Assembly (NCBI GenBank): GCA_021793645.1
Contig: JAJYSJ010000013.1
Coordinates: forward strand, 1 to 64,000
Direction of reading: 5' to 3'
From: Bacillota bacterium
GTDB taxonomy: Bacteria; Bacillota; Sulfobacillia; JAJZYS01; JAJYTV01
DNA: 64,000 nucleotides
Of the stretch, positions 20,466-28,798 are shown one piece after another. The translations under genes and the position numbers were made by a program. Every line of letters starts with the position of its first letter. Positions within the stretch are counted from its first letter, which is position 1. Below the pieces are notes generated by a model. That model was not told where the DNA came from. It did not search any database and was given only the letters and a program-made list of their open reading frames with translations.

Positions 20466-21575
20466 ATGAGAGCGCCCTGGCGCAGTGCACTGACCCTGTT
20501 CGGCCTGCTCCTTGGCCTTCTGTTCGGATACTACTTGATGCGTGCGCTGACTCATGGCGGAGTCAGCTTCACAGCATTCCAGCAGATCGGGGCCGCGCTT
20601 GTGCTTGGGGCACTCGGCGGCTTCCTTGGCTTCTTCTCCGCTGCGGCACTTGATCGGGCCATGCGGCGGTTGAACGGCTATATGGAGCGACGCGTATCGC
20701 ACTTTACGGCACAGGAACTGATCTCTGGCGGGGTTGGACTCCTCTTTGGCCTCCTCGCCGCATTCCTTCTCAGCACACCTCTCAACGCAATTCCGATCGT
20801 CGGCAACATTCTGCCGATCCTCTTCGCGATCTTCCTCGGCTACGTCGGCGGCTACCTTGGGCTGGGCGTCGCGCGCAAGCGCCGCGCCGAGGATCCGCTG
20901 GTGCCAGAGAAGACGTCAGTGCGCGGCAAGGCGACACGGAGCACCCCGAAGGTCGTGGACACCAGCGTCGTGATCGACGGCAGAATCGCCGACATCCTCG
21001 AGACCGGGTTCATCGAGGGGCCGATCATCGTGCCGCAATTCATTCTGGACGAGCTCCGCCACATCGCGGACTCGGCCGATGTGCTGAAGCGCAACCGCGG
21101 CCGGCGGGGGCTCGACGTCCTCAACCGCATCCAGAAGGAAATGGACGTGACCGTCCGAATCGAGGACAAGGACTTCCCTGGCCTTGAGGTCGACATGAAG
21201 CTCCTACGCCTCGCGAAGCACATGGACGGCAAGGTGCTGACCAACGACTTCAACCTGAACAAGGTGGCTGCACTGCAAAACGTGCCGGTGCTGAACATCA
21301 ACGAGCTCGCCAATGCGGTCAAGCCGGTGGTGCTGCCGGGCGAGGAGATGGTCGTGCACATCATCAAGGACGGCAAGGAGCCGGGCCAGGGCGTCGCGTA
21401 CCTTGACGACGGGACGATGATCGTCGTCGACAGCGGCAAGAAATATATCGGCGAGACGATTCCCGTACTCGTGACGTCGGTGCTGCAGACCGCGGCGGGA
21501 CGGATGATCTTCGCCAAGCCGAAGTCCGGGGAGCGTCAGGAGCCCAATGGCAACCGGGTCCAAGCGCAACCTTGA
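20466..21575 (+). CDS. YacL-like PIN/TRAM domain membrane protein
   Basis: 369 residues. Four hydrophobic segments occupy about residues 8-30, 40-60, 85-110 and 112-135, then a PIN nuclease domain starts at KVVDTSVVIDGRIADILETG with acidic residues also in IVPQFILDELRHIAD and VLTNDFNLNKVA. A TRAM domain follows (VVLPGEEMVVHIIKDGKEPG to GETIPVLVTSVLQT). The family is universal next to ispD in Bacillota; the RNA target is unproven. Its 3' end overlaps the ispDF start by 29 bases in another frame, so the two are cotranscribed. Confidence 0.9.
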   Translation: MRAPWRSALTLFGLLLGLLFGYYLMRALTHGGVSFTAFQQIGAALVLGALGGFLGFFSAAALDRAMRRLNGYMERRVSHFTAQELISGGVGLLFGLLAAFLLSTPLNAIPIVGNILPILFAIFLGYVGGYLGLGVARKRRAEDPLVPEKTSVRGKATRSTPKVVDTSVVIDGRIADILETGFIEGPIIVPQFILDELRHIADSADVLKRNRGRRGLDVLNRIQKEMDVTVRIEDKDFPGLEVDMKLLRLAKHMDGKVLTNDFNLNKVAALQNVPVLNINELANAVKPVVLPGEEMVVHIIKDGKEPGQGVAYLDDGTMIVVDSGKKYIGETIPVLVTSVLQTAAGRMIFAKPKSGERQEPNGNRVQAQP

Positions 21576-22692
21576 GACTGCGGCGCTGATCGTTGGCGCC
21601 GGGTCTGGTGAGCGCTTCGGAAGAGCGAAAGCGTTTGTTTCCTGGCGAGGCGAGCCGCTCCTCTTTTGGGCGGCTCGCCCCTTCGCGCGCATTGCACAGA
21701 TCGACCGACTGGTGCTTGTGGTGCGCGAGGCCGACCAGGAGGCTGCATACCAAGTGCTGCATCGGCTCGGAAAGCGCGGCAGCGTTGCCGTGGGCGGTGC
21801 GACGCGCAGCGCGTCGGTACGCGCAGGGCTCGCGACGCTGCCAAGGGCCGTCGGACGCGTCCTGGTGCACGACGCTGCACGGCCGAACGTCTCTGAGCAG
21901 CTCGTGGCGCGGGTTCTTGAGGCAACTGGCGAATGTGTCCTGCCTGCGCTCCAGATTCACGACGCGCTCCATCGAGCCCAGGCACAAGCTGCGGTGATCG
22001 ATCGAAACGGCGTTTTGCGCGTGCAGACGCCGCAGATGCTGGACCGCGACCTGCTGGCCAGACTGCACGCCGAGAACCCGGAGGCGGCTGACGACGGAGG
22101 TCTCGCAATCGCCGCGGGGGTCCAGGTGCAGTACGTCGCAGGCGAGGAGGGGAATGTGAAGGTGACGACGCCACAGGACCTTGCATGGCTGGATCGGATC
22201 ACTGGAGGTCTGCGCGTCGGACAAGGCTTTGATATCCATCGGCTGGAGGCTAACCGCCGGCTGGTCGTCTGCGGTGTGGAACTCGAGTCTGAGCGCGGAG
22301 CGATAGGCCACTCTGACGCAGACGCCGCTTGCCACGCCTTGATGGACGCCATCCTCGGTGCGGCGTCGCTCCCCGATATCGGTTATTACTTTCCGCCTGG
22401 CGACCCTCGATTTGCCAACGCGGACTCGATTGGACTCCTTGCAGAGGTAGGAAGACTTGCGCGCACAGCTGGCTGGTCGGTTGTGCATGCCGACCTGACT
22501 GTCCTGCTGGAAGCGCCGAAGATCAGCCCGCATCGCGACGAGATGCAAGAGCGGCTGGCCGGTGCGCTCGGTCTTGACGCGGCTGCCATCTCGATCAAGG
22601 CGACGACGGCAGAGGGCCTCGGTCCGATCGGCGCGGGCGATGGGATCGCGGCTTGGGCGGTTGCGACCTTGCGAGCATGGTCGGAGGACTAG
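21547..22692 (+). CDS. ispDF: Bifunctional IspD-IspF fusion (MEP isoprenoid pathway)
   Basis: 381 residues. Residues 1 to about 220 are IspD, 2-C-methyl-D-erythritol 4-phosphate cytidylyltransferase (LIVGAGSGERFGRAKAF nucleotide loop, LVHDAARPNVSEQL, LRVQTPQMLDRD). Residues about 222-381 are IspF, 2-C-methyl-D-erythritol 2,4-cyclodiphosphate synthase (RVGQGFDIHRL with the metal-binding DxH, GHSDADAACHALMDAILGA, ADLTVLLEAPKISPH, IKATTAEGLGPIGAGDGI). Fusion of these non-consecutive steps is known in some proteobacteria but most Bacillota keep two genes. It overlaps yacL at its start, and its TAG stop overlaps the TAG of the convergent kinase in a CTAG palindrome. Confidence 0.93.
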   Translation: MATGSKRNLETAALIVGAGSGERFGRAKAFVSWRGEPLLFWAARPFARIAQIDRLVLVVREADQEAAYQVLHRLGKRGSVAVGGATRSASVRAGLATLPRAVGRVLVHDAARPNVSEQLVARVLEATGECVLPALQIHDALHRAQAQAAVIDRNGVLRVQTPQMLDRDLLARLHAENPEAADDGGLAIAAGVQVQYVAGEEGNVKVTTPQDLAWLDRITGGLRVGQGFDIHRLEANRRLVVCGVELESERGAIGHSDADAACHALMDAILGAASLPDIGYYFPPGDPRFANADSIGLLAEVGRLARTAGWSVVHADLTVLLEAPKISPHRDEMQERLAGALGLDAAAISIKATTAEGLGPIGAGDGIAAWAVATLRAWSED

Positions 22693-23711
22693 CTGCCGCT
22701 GATGATCGGAAGGCGGATGGAGACGACCCCGCCGCCGCCAATGCGGTTGTACGCGGTGATCGTACCGCCGTGCGCGGTGATCACGCGCCTGCAGATCGAG
22801 AGGCCAAGACCTGTACCTGTGGGTTTTGTGGTGAAAAAGGGTTCAAAAATGTGCGGCAACACATGATCGGGGAATCCAGGGCCGCTGTCCAGAACGTCCA
22901 GACGGCAGCGCGCCCCTTCGCTGCTGAGCTTGAGCGTAATGATCCCGGAGCGGGGCGAGGCATCGCTTGCGTTGCGTATGAGGTTCAGGAGAACCTGATG
23001 AAGGTGGAGGGCGGAACCTACACTGAGCAGCGGAACGCTGCCAAGCTCCACATCCATGCGCTGTTCGCGTGCAGCAAGCATGGCTTTACAGGCCACGACG
23101 GCCTCCTGTACGGCATTGCGCAGATCAATTCGCTCGTGCCGGTCGTCACGTGGCTCCATGAGCGCCATCAGGTCGCTGAGCAGGTCGTTGATGCGGTCCA
23201 GTTCGCGCAAGGCGACGTCGGCGTGCTCTGATGTGAGGCCTGGCCATTCCTCTCGCATCTCCTCGAGGATGCCGCGGATTGCTGTGAGGGGATTGCGGAT
23301 CTCGTGCGCGGCGGACGCCGCCAGTTCTGCACTAAAGTCGCTGCCGTCCGCAGCCGGGAGTCCAGCGAGGGGCACCGGCACGAGTATAAGCAACCAGCGA
23401 TAGGGCCTCCACGCCGCTTGACGCATCAGACGGCACCAATACGCATTCAGGTCTGGCCCGAGGGCTGCGACGCGGGTTACCGTTTGGCCGTCGATGAGCT
23501 CCATCGGGTTGATACCAACTTTTCGCAAGACAGGGATCAACGGGCGACCGACCGTAGATACCTCCGGAATGAGACGGCTTGCTCCAGGCGAAGATAGGCG
23601 AATTGACCCGCGCCGATCGGCTGCGATGAGCACGGTCTTGGGCGAACGAACGATCCGCCCCGCGGCGTCCCAGGCTCCAACGCAGATGAGGAGTTTATTC
23701 CATGCGTCCAA
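22689..23711 (-). CDS. Sensor histidine kinase, orphan, probably cytoplasmic
   Basis: About 340 residues. HisKA dimerisation helix with H-box ASAAHEIRNPLTAIRGIL, then a HATPase_c domain: LLNLIRNASDASP (N box), DSGPGFPDHVLPHIFEPFFT (G1/F) and GTGLGLSICRRVITAHGGTI (G2). The N-terminal 130 residues look like a degenerate PAS sensor; no transmembrane pair is evident. No response regulator is nearby, as with sporulation phosphorelay kinases, which fits a spore former but is inference. The start is uncertain: TTG 23711 follows AAAGGCGG by six bases; TTG 23768 is the longest possibility. Confidence 0.82.
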   Translation of the reverse strand: MDAWNKLLICVGAWDAAGRIVRSPKTVLIAADRRGSIRLSSPGASRLIPEVSTVGRPLIPVLRKVGINPMELIDGQTVTRVAALGPDLNAYWCRLMRQAAWRPYRWLLILVPVPLAGLPAADGSDFSAELAASAAHEIRNPLTAIRGILEEMREEWPGLTSEHADVALRELDRINDLLSDLMALMEPRDDRHERIDLRNAVQEAVVACKAMLAAREQRMDVELGSVPLLSVGSALHLHQVLLNLIRNASDASPRSGIITLKLSSEGARCRLDVLDSGPGFPDHVLPHIFEPFFTTKPTGTGLGLSICRRVITAHGGTITAYNRIGGGGVVSIRLPIISGS

Positions 23712-23840
23712 GCCCAACCGCCTTTCGCGCCTGCGGTGCTTTGAACGGCCCCAAAACAGGTCGGTCAAGACGTGATTTTGCTTTTACTTCGCGAAGATAC
23801 CAGAGAATTCCTTCCAAATTTTTAGTACATCCATCAGGTA

Positions 23841-24110
23841 TTGACGAAGGACTTCCGAACGCGCACAATCTACTTCCAAAGGTGAGGAACGGTAGAGTAC
23901 CCGAGAGCGTTCGCCGCAGAGAGGGCAGACACGGCTGCAAGCTGCCTGCGGACGTCTAGGGGAAGTGCGACCGGGAGCTGCGGCGGTGAGCAGGAAGCAA
24001 GCCGTCGCCGGATTGGGCTGCGTGATTGGCCCGCGAGGGCGGCTATGCCGCCGAAGCAGAGTGGAACCGCGGACCGACCGCCTCTGGGGCGTTCGGTCTT
24101 TGGATTTTTC
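23841..24110 (+). promoter_or_regulatory. Cysteine T-box riboswitch leader of cysE-cysS, with promoter and terminator
   Basis: A promoter (-35 TTGACG 23841-23846, 17-bp spacer, -10 CACAAT 23864-23869) begins a long untranslated leader. Stem I features are visible: GGTGAGGAACGG..AGAGTA, the AGAGAG bulge and a distal GGCTGCAAG loop. A Cys codon TGC lies in the likely specifier loop (23966-23968, context GGAAGTGCGACC). The T-box itself, GAAGCAGAGTGGAACCGCGG, ends at 24071. It is followed by the competing terminator hairpin GACCGACCGCC...GGGGCGTTCGGTC and a T-run near 24105. Uncharged tRNA-Cys should promote read-through into cysE-cysS. Confidence 0.9.
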
Positions 24111-24127
24111 GGGAGGAGCGATGCCGG

Positions 24128-24808
24128 ATGTTTCGTCGGCTCAGGGAAGACGTGAATATGGTCTTCGAGCGCGATCCGGCGGCGAAGAGTACACTGGAAG
24201 TAGTCCTCACTTACCCTGGCCTGCATGCCCTGTGGTTCTACCGCAGCGCCCATCGTCTCTACCTCGGCCGCCATTACGTGCTTGCGAGGCTAATGTCTCA
24301 GTTCGCGCGCTTCGTGACGGGGATCGAGATCCATCCGGGAGCGCGCATCGGCCGCCGGCTGTTCATCGACCACGGCACCGGGGTCGTGATCGGCGAGACA
24401 GCGGAGGTCGGCGATGACGTGACCCTCTACCAGGGAGTCACCCTTGGCGGTACTGGCAAGGAGCATGGCAAGCGCCACCCGACGATCGGCAACCGCGTGA
24501 TGATCTCTGCCGGTGCGAGGGTTCTGGGGGCAATCACCATCGGCGACGACTGCAAGATCGGTGCGGGTGCCGTAGTCGTGAAGCCAGTTCCGCCGCACTG
24601 CACTGTCGTCGGCATCCCGGGGCGGATCGTCCGCATCGCGGGACAGCCGGTGGCCAAGGAAGTCGACCTTCAGCATGGGGATCTACCCGATCCGGTCACT
24701 GAGGCCATCTTGAGCCTGACCGCCACGATCGACCGCCTGGAGGCGCGAATCGCCGAGTTGGAGGGGAAAACCCAACACAATGGCATCGAAATCGATACGT
24801 CTCTATAA
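24128..24808 (+). CDS. cysE: Serine O-acetyltransferase
   Basis: 226 residues. The N-terminal helical part ([38 protein letters not shown]) is followed by left-handed beta-helix hexapeptide repeats: [21 protein letters not shown] with the catalytic His, [40 protein letters not shown]. It makes O-acetylserine from serine and acetyl-CoA, the precursor of cysteine. ATG 24128 is ten bases after GGGAGGAG. Downstream of the Cys T-box and overlapping cysS by 29 bases, so cysteine supply and tRNA charging share control. Confidence 0.94.
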   Translation: MFRRLREDVNMVFERDPAAKSTLEVVLTYPGLHALWFYRSAHRLYLGRHYVLARLMSQFARFVTGIEIHPGARIGRRLFIDHGTGVVIGETAEVGDDVTLYQGVTLGGTGKEHGKRHPTIGNRVMISAGARVLGAITIGDDCKIGAGAVVVKPVPPHCTVVGIPGRIVRIAGQPVAKEVDLQHGDLPDPVTEAILSLTATIDRLEARIAELEGKTQHNGIEIDTSL

Positions 24809-26186
24809 CACATTGACGCAGTCGAAGCAGCCGTTCGTGCCGTTGGAGCCGGGAGTGGTGCGCATGTACGTCTGCGGCCCAACGGTCTATCATCATCTGC
24901 ACGTCGGAAACTTTCGCTCCTTCGTCATCTTCGATACCTTGGCAAGGTTCTTCGAAGGACAGGGTTTCCGAGTCCTGCGGGTGCAGAATTTTACCGACAT
25001 CGACGACAAGATGATCGCGCGCGCGAAGGAACTGAACGTGAGCGTTCCGGAACTGGCGGAGCGTTACATCGCACAGTACGCGGAGGATGCCCAGGCGCTT
25101 GCGATCGAGGAGCCGTACGCTGCGCCGCGTCCTACCGAGCATATCGAAGAGATCGTCTCCCACATCGGCGACCTGGTCGCAAAGGGCCTCGCTTACCCGC
25201 TTGAGGGAGACGTATACTTTCGTGTGTCCGCATTCCCGGGCTATGGCAAGCTGTCGCACCAGACGTCGGAGGAGCGCCTTGCCGGGGCGCGAGTGGAAGT
25301 GGACGAACGCAAGGAGGAGCCTGCCGATTTCGTCCTCTGGAAGGGCAGTCGACCCGGCGAACCGAACTGGCCTTCGCCCTGGGGACCCGGCAGGCCTGGC
25401 TGGCATATCGAATGCTCCGCCATGGCGCGCTGCTATCTCGGCGACACACTGGACATCCACGCCGGCGGGCAAGACCTCATCTTTCCGCATCACGAGAACG
25501 AAATCGCGCAATCTGAGGGACTGCTCGGGCATCCTTTCGCGCGATACTGGCTACACGCAGCGATGTTGACTATGGATGGTGCTAAGATGTCGAAGTCCCA
25601 GGGGAACATTGTGCCGCTTTCCGACCTTCGAGTTCGCTACCGGCCGCAGGCAATCCGGCTCTTCCTGCTGAGCGCGCACTACCGCACGCCGCTCGCCTTT
25701 CGTGAGGAGCTGATCGAAGGCAGCGAAGCCGCCCTCACCAGAATCGAGAATTGCCTGACACGCCTTGGGCACCTTTTGCCCCATGCCGCACCGGACGACA
25801 AGGGCGATCAGTCCTACCTCGAGCATCTCGAGCATGCCGAGCGCGCCTTTGACGAGGCGCTCTCGGATGATCTCAACACGGCTCAGGCGCAGGCAGTACT
25901 GTTTAACGTGGTGCGTGAGGCCAACACGCTCCTGGACGTCGACTCGGCCCAGAGCGTGATCCGCCAGGCGGACAGCTTCTTGCGCCGCAGCCTTGCAACG
26001 CTCGGCATCACGCTCGCCGAGGATGCCGTGGAACTCGGCGATGAGGTCGAACGCTTGATCGCGGAACGCGAGCAAGCGCGCCGTAGCCGAGACTTCCAAA
26101 CTGCAGATCGCATCCGTGATGACCTACGGGCCAAGGGCATCGTGCTCGAGGACACGCCGCAGGGCGTACGGTGGCACCGTGGTTGA
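24780..26186 (+). CDS. cysS: Cysteinyl-tRNA synthetase
   Basis: 468 residues, usual length. Class I motifs: HLHVGN (HIGH) near residue 40 and KMSKSQGNI (KMSKS) near 268. Zinc ligands include Cys in MYVCGPTVY and the WHIECSAMA and [10 protein letters not shown] segments. The enzyme charges tRNA-Cys. It overlaps cysE at its 5' end, and its stop overlaps the first codons of rlmB; mrnC, often found between cysS and rlmB in Bacillota, is absent. Confidence 0.96.
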   Translation: MASKSIRLYNTLTQSKQPFVPLEPGVVRMYVCGPTVYHHLHVGNFRSFVIFDTLARFFEGQGFRVLRVQNFTDIDDKMIARAKELNVSVPELAERYIAQYAEDAQALAIEEPYAAPRPTEHIEEIVSHIGDLVAKGLAYPLEGDVYFRVSAFPGYGKLSHQTSEERLAGARVEVDERKEEPADFVLWKGSRPGEPNWPSPWGPGRPGWHIECSAMARCYLGDTLDIHAGGQDLIFPHHENEIAQSEGLLGHPFARYWLHAAMLTMDGAKMSKSQGNIVPLSDLRVRYRPQAIRLFLLSAHYRTPLAFREELIEGSEAALTRIENCLTRLGHLLPHAAPDDKGDQSYLEHLEHAERAFDEALSDDLNTAQAQAVLFNVVREANTLLDVDSAQSVIRQADSFLRRSLATLGITLAEDAVELGDEVERLIAEREQARRSRDFQTADRIRDDLRAKGIVLEDTPQGVRWHRG

Positions 26187-27222
26187 GCGCAAGCGCCCGA
26201 GCGGACCGAGCCGACGTACAGGCCAAGGTCCGGTGCGCGGCCATGCTCAGAGGTCGCGTCGCCCTGCGCCGCTGCAGCACAGTGAGGAGCAGCCCCGCGG
26301 CCGCAGGCCGCTCGACCAAGGGGAGGACCGCTCGAGGGGTCCAGCCTCGGCGCCCCGCCCTATGCGGCCCCCGAATGGTACATCGCGGCCGGCAGTAAGA
26401 GAGGACCACTCGAGGGCCTCGGCGCCTCGCCCTATGCGACCCCCGAATGGTACACCGCGGCCGGCGTCAAGCGAGGAGCGCGCACTCGTCGTGTTCGGGC
26501 GCCGAGCGGTGATTGAGGCGCTGCGCGCTGAGCGCACCGTGAATCGGTTATGGGTGGACGAGTCCACCCCTGCTGCAGCCTTCGCTGCCGTGTTCGAAGC
26601 TGCAAACGCCCGCGGGATCCATGTGGAGCGCGTACCGCGCTCCAAACTGGAGGCGCAGGCGGGTGCGCATCACCAAGGTGTGGTAGCGCTCTGCGCGCCG
26701 ATTGCATATGTGGATATCGAGACGCTTCTTGCCCGCGCTGCGGCGCGGGGGGAACCGCCGCTCCTACTGCTGCTGGACGGCGTGCAAGACCCGCAGAACA
26801 TCGGCAGCCTGATCCGGACAGCGGAAGTGGCCGGGGCGCATGGCCTTGTGCTGCCGGAGCGCAGAACCGGTGCTGTGACGGCGGCCGTCGTGCGTACGGC
26901 GGCGGGCGCGGCGCTCGTACTGCCGATTGCTCGGGTGAAGAATCTCGCGCAGGCGGCCCTTCGCTTGCAGGAGGCGGGAGTGCAGGTGGTTGTGGCACAT
27001 CCGGCCGCGGAGGAACTCGTATACAGTGTGGATCTTTGCGGACCGACAGCAATTGTGGTGGGGGGAGAGGGGCAGGGCGTTTCGGATTTGATGCGCAGAC
27101 GTGCGGATTACGTCGTCGCGCTTCCGCAGTCAGGCTCGATCGGCTCATTGAACGCTGCTGTAGCAGGAGCCCTGATGGTCTACGAGGCGGTGCGGCAACG
27201 CGTTGCCAAGGCTCGTCCTTGA
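26179..27222 (+). CDS. rlmB: TrmH/RlmB-family 23S rRNA 2'-O-methyltransferase with long N-terminal extension
   Basis: About 347 residues. The last 250 are a normal SpoU/RlmB protein: a substrate-binding domain (VFGRRAVIEALRAERTVNRL) and a knotted SPOUT domain with LLLLDGVQDPQNIGSLIRTA, VVGGEGQGVSD and LPQSGSIGSLNAAVAGALMVYEAV. It methylates the ribose of G2251 (E. coli numbering). The first 100 residues are unusual: an Arg/Pro/Gly/Ser-rich, probably disordered tail with two copies of ASAPRPMRPPNGT. GTG 26179 overlaps the cysS stop; a start nearer the folded domain is possible, but no strong ribosome site is seen there. Confidence 0.85.
   Translation: MVERKRPSGPSRRTGQGPVRGHAQRSRRPAPLQHSEEQPRGRRPLDQGEDRSRGPASAPRPMRPPNGTSRPAVREDHSRASAPRPMRPPNGTPRPASSEERALVVFGRRAVIEALRAERTVNRLWVDESTPAAAFAAVFEAANARGIHVERVPRSKLEAQAGAHHQGVVALCAPIAYVDIETLLARAAARGEPPLLLLLDGVQDPQNIGSLIRTAEVAGAHGLVLPERRTGAVTAAVVRTAAGAALVLPIARVKNLAQAALRLQEAGVQVVVAHPAAEELVYSVDLCGPTAIVVGGEGQGVSDLMRRRADYVVALPQSGSIGSLNAAVAGALMVYEAVRQRVAKARP
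26339..26464 (+). repeat. Tandem duplication inside the rlmB 5' extension
   Basis: Two diverged copies of about 60-65 bp lie head to tail: copy one at about 26343-26393 (CAGCCTCGGCGCCCCGCCCT and on), copy two at about 26417-26465 (GGCCTCGGCGCCTCGCCCTA and on). Each encodes SAPRPMRPPNGT followed by SRPA or PRPA. The copies keep reading frame. Confidence 0.75.
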
Positions 27223-27248
27223 CGCTTCTTTAACGGTTCCCTTATAAT
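27219..27248 (+). promoter_or_regulatory. Sigma-A promoter for sigH
   Basis: -35 TTGACG (27219-27224), 18-bp spacer, -10 TATAAT (27243-27248). The -35 overlaps the rlmB stop codon. A leader of about 77 bases separates it from the sigH start. Confidence 0.82.
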
Positions 27249-27331
27249 GCGCATAGTTTGAAGTGTTCTCTCGCCTAGAGGCCAAATCGTGATGCCTGGA
27301 TCACAGTGGATATGGACGGAGGCGAGACATA

Positions 27332-27991
27332 TTGAGCGTGAGCGCACAGCGCGAGGTATCTAGTGAATACGATTTGATGGTCGATGAGGAAATCGTCGAA
27401 TTTGCACGAGACGGAAGTCATATTGCGCTCGAATTTCTCATCAATAAGTATAAGAACTTTGTACGCGCCAAGGCGCGTTCATACTTTCTGATCGGTGCAG
27501 ACCGCGAGGATATCATTCAGGAAGGCATGATCGGCCTCTACAAAGCCATTCGCGATTATCGCAGCGACAAGCTTTCGTCGTTCCGTGCATTTGCGGAACT
27601 GTGCATCACGCGCCAGATTATCACCGCGATCAAGACGGCTACGCGCCAGAAGCACATTCCGTTGAACTCATATGTCTCCTTGAACAAGCCGATCTACGAA
27701 GACGATTCGGATCGGACGCTGCTCGACGTGATCTCTGGGACGAAGGTGTCGGATCCCGAGGAACTCGTGATCAACCGCGAAGAGTTTGGCGACATCGAGG
27801 AGAAGATGGGCGAAATCCTGTCGGACCTCGAGTGGCGGGTGCTCATGGCGTACCTGGACGGGAAGTCCTACCAGGAGATCGCCCTCTCCCTCGGCCGTCA
27901 CGTGAAGTCGATTGACAATGCGCTGCAGCGCGTGAAGCGGAAGCTGGAACGCTACCTCGACCTGCGTCGGCAGGAGCCGCAGGAGGACTAG
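27332..27991 (+). CDS. sigH: RNA polymerase sigma-H factor
   Basis: 219 residues, nearly the same length as B. subtilis SigH. Region 2 is highly conserved (DGSHIALEFLINKYKNFVRA, GADREDIIQEGMIGLYKAIRDY, SSFRAFAELCITRQIITAIK), and region 4 is LSDLEWRVLMAYLDGKSYQEI followed by KSIDNALQRVKRKLERYL. SigH directs early sporulation and transition-state genes. TTG 27332 lies about ten bases after GGAGGCGA. Its position after cysS-rlmB is the standard Bacillota order. Confidence 0.95.
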   Translation: MSVSAQREVSSEYDLMVDEEIVEFARDGSHIALEFLINKYKNFVRAKARSYFLIGADREDIIQEGMIGLYKAIRDYRSDKLSSFRAFAELCITRQIITAIKTATRQKHIPLNSYVSLNKPIYEDDSDRTLLDVISGTKVSDPEELVINREEFGDIEEKMGEILSDLEWRVLMAYLDGKSYQEIALSLGRHVKSIDNALQRVKRKLERYLDLRRQEPQED

Positions 27992-27992
27992 G

Positions 27993-28544
27993 TCAGGGCT
28001 TCTGCATGGACCAGAGGTAGCGTGCGAGAGATCCGGACTGGGCCTGCGTCAGGCTGCCGGGGTTGTTGAATGGCATGTTCTTCTGAATGAAAGACTGCAG
28101 GGCCGCCTGCGTCTGGAACCGCGTGATGAGCCCGGCGTCCAGCTTTGGCGCTGTGGCTCCTTTGCCGTTTGCGCCGTGGCAGACTTGGCACTTCTGCTGG
28201 AAGAGTGCTGCGGCCTGCGCGTTGGAGCCGGTCGGGTTGCCTGTCTGCGTTGTGGTGCCGGTCGTCGGCGGCGCGGCGGCTGTAGAGGAACCGGACTTCG
28301 AGGAAGTCGATGACTTCGAGGACTGAGAGCCCTTCTTCGACGAGGCAGCGTCCTTGCCCTTGCTCTTTGATTTGCTGCCCTTCGAAGAGCTGCTCGACGA
28401 GGATTTACCGCTGGAGCTCTTCGAGCCCGCGCTTTGCGACTGCTTCGAACTAGACTTGCCCGCGGCACCCTGCTTGCCACTGCAGCCGCCTGCGATGAGG
28501 CCGATACAGAGCGTAGCAACCGCGATTCCCGTGAAGATACGCAT
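27993..28544 (-). CDS. Lipoprotein c-type cytochrome with Ser/Lys-rich linker
   Basis: 183 residues. Lipoprotein signal MRIFTGIAVATLCIGLIAGGC; then about 75 residues made almost only of Ser, Lys, Gly and Thr, a flexible tether; then a small cytochrome c domain with heme site CQVCH and a late MPFNNPGSL segment that supplies the methionine ligand. The design is that of B. subtilis CccB-like electron carriers anchored outside the membrane. It is convergent with sigH, with one base between stops. Confidence 0.85.
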   Translation of the reverse strand: MRIFTGIAVATLCIGLIAGGCSGKQGAAGKSSSKQSQSAGSKSSSGKSSSSSSSKGSKSKSKGKDAASSKKGSQSSKSSTSSKSGSSTAAAPPTTGTTTQTGNPTGSNAQAAALFQQKCQVCHGANGKGATAPKLDAGLITRFQTQAALQSFIQKNMPFNNPGSLTQAQSGSLARYLWSMQKP

Positions 28545-28633
28545 TGTCTCCCTCCTGCGGCTAGCGTCCCCGCTGGGGAAGAAGGCATGCGCTTGCCCGG
28601 TCGCACCGCGCGATGCTATGCTAACCGCGCCGG

Positions 28634-28709
28634 GCTGGCGTAGCTCAACTGGCAGAGCAGCGGATTTGTAATCCGCAGGTTAAGGGTTCGAGTCCCTTCG
28701 CCAGCTCCA
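28634..28709 (+). tRNA. tRNA-Thr (anticodon TGT)
   Basis: A cloverleaf of 76 nt including encoded CCA: acceptor GCTGGCG / CGCCAGC, anticodon arm GCGGA-TTTGTAA-TCCGC, T-arm GGGTTCGAGTCCC. The loop TTTGTAA gives anticodon TGT (Thr). Confidence 0.95.
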
Positions 28710-28718
28710 GAAAATTCC

Positions 28719-28744
28719 AAGGGCCCCGCGCGCGCGGGGCCCTT
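28719..28744. terminator. Terminator after tRNA-Thr(TGT)
   Basis: A perfect palindromic GC-rich hairpin, AAGGGCCCCGCGC / GCGCGGGGCCCTT, with the tRNA-Thr ending ten bases before and the gerC stop about 55 bases beyond. It may end transcription from both sides. Confidence 0.8.
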
Positions 28745-28798
28745 GCGTGCATCGCTGCAGGGTGATGGTTTTCGGGAGACGGACTGGCCGCGAGCGCG

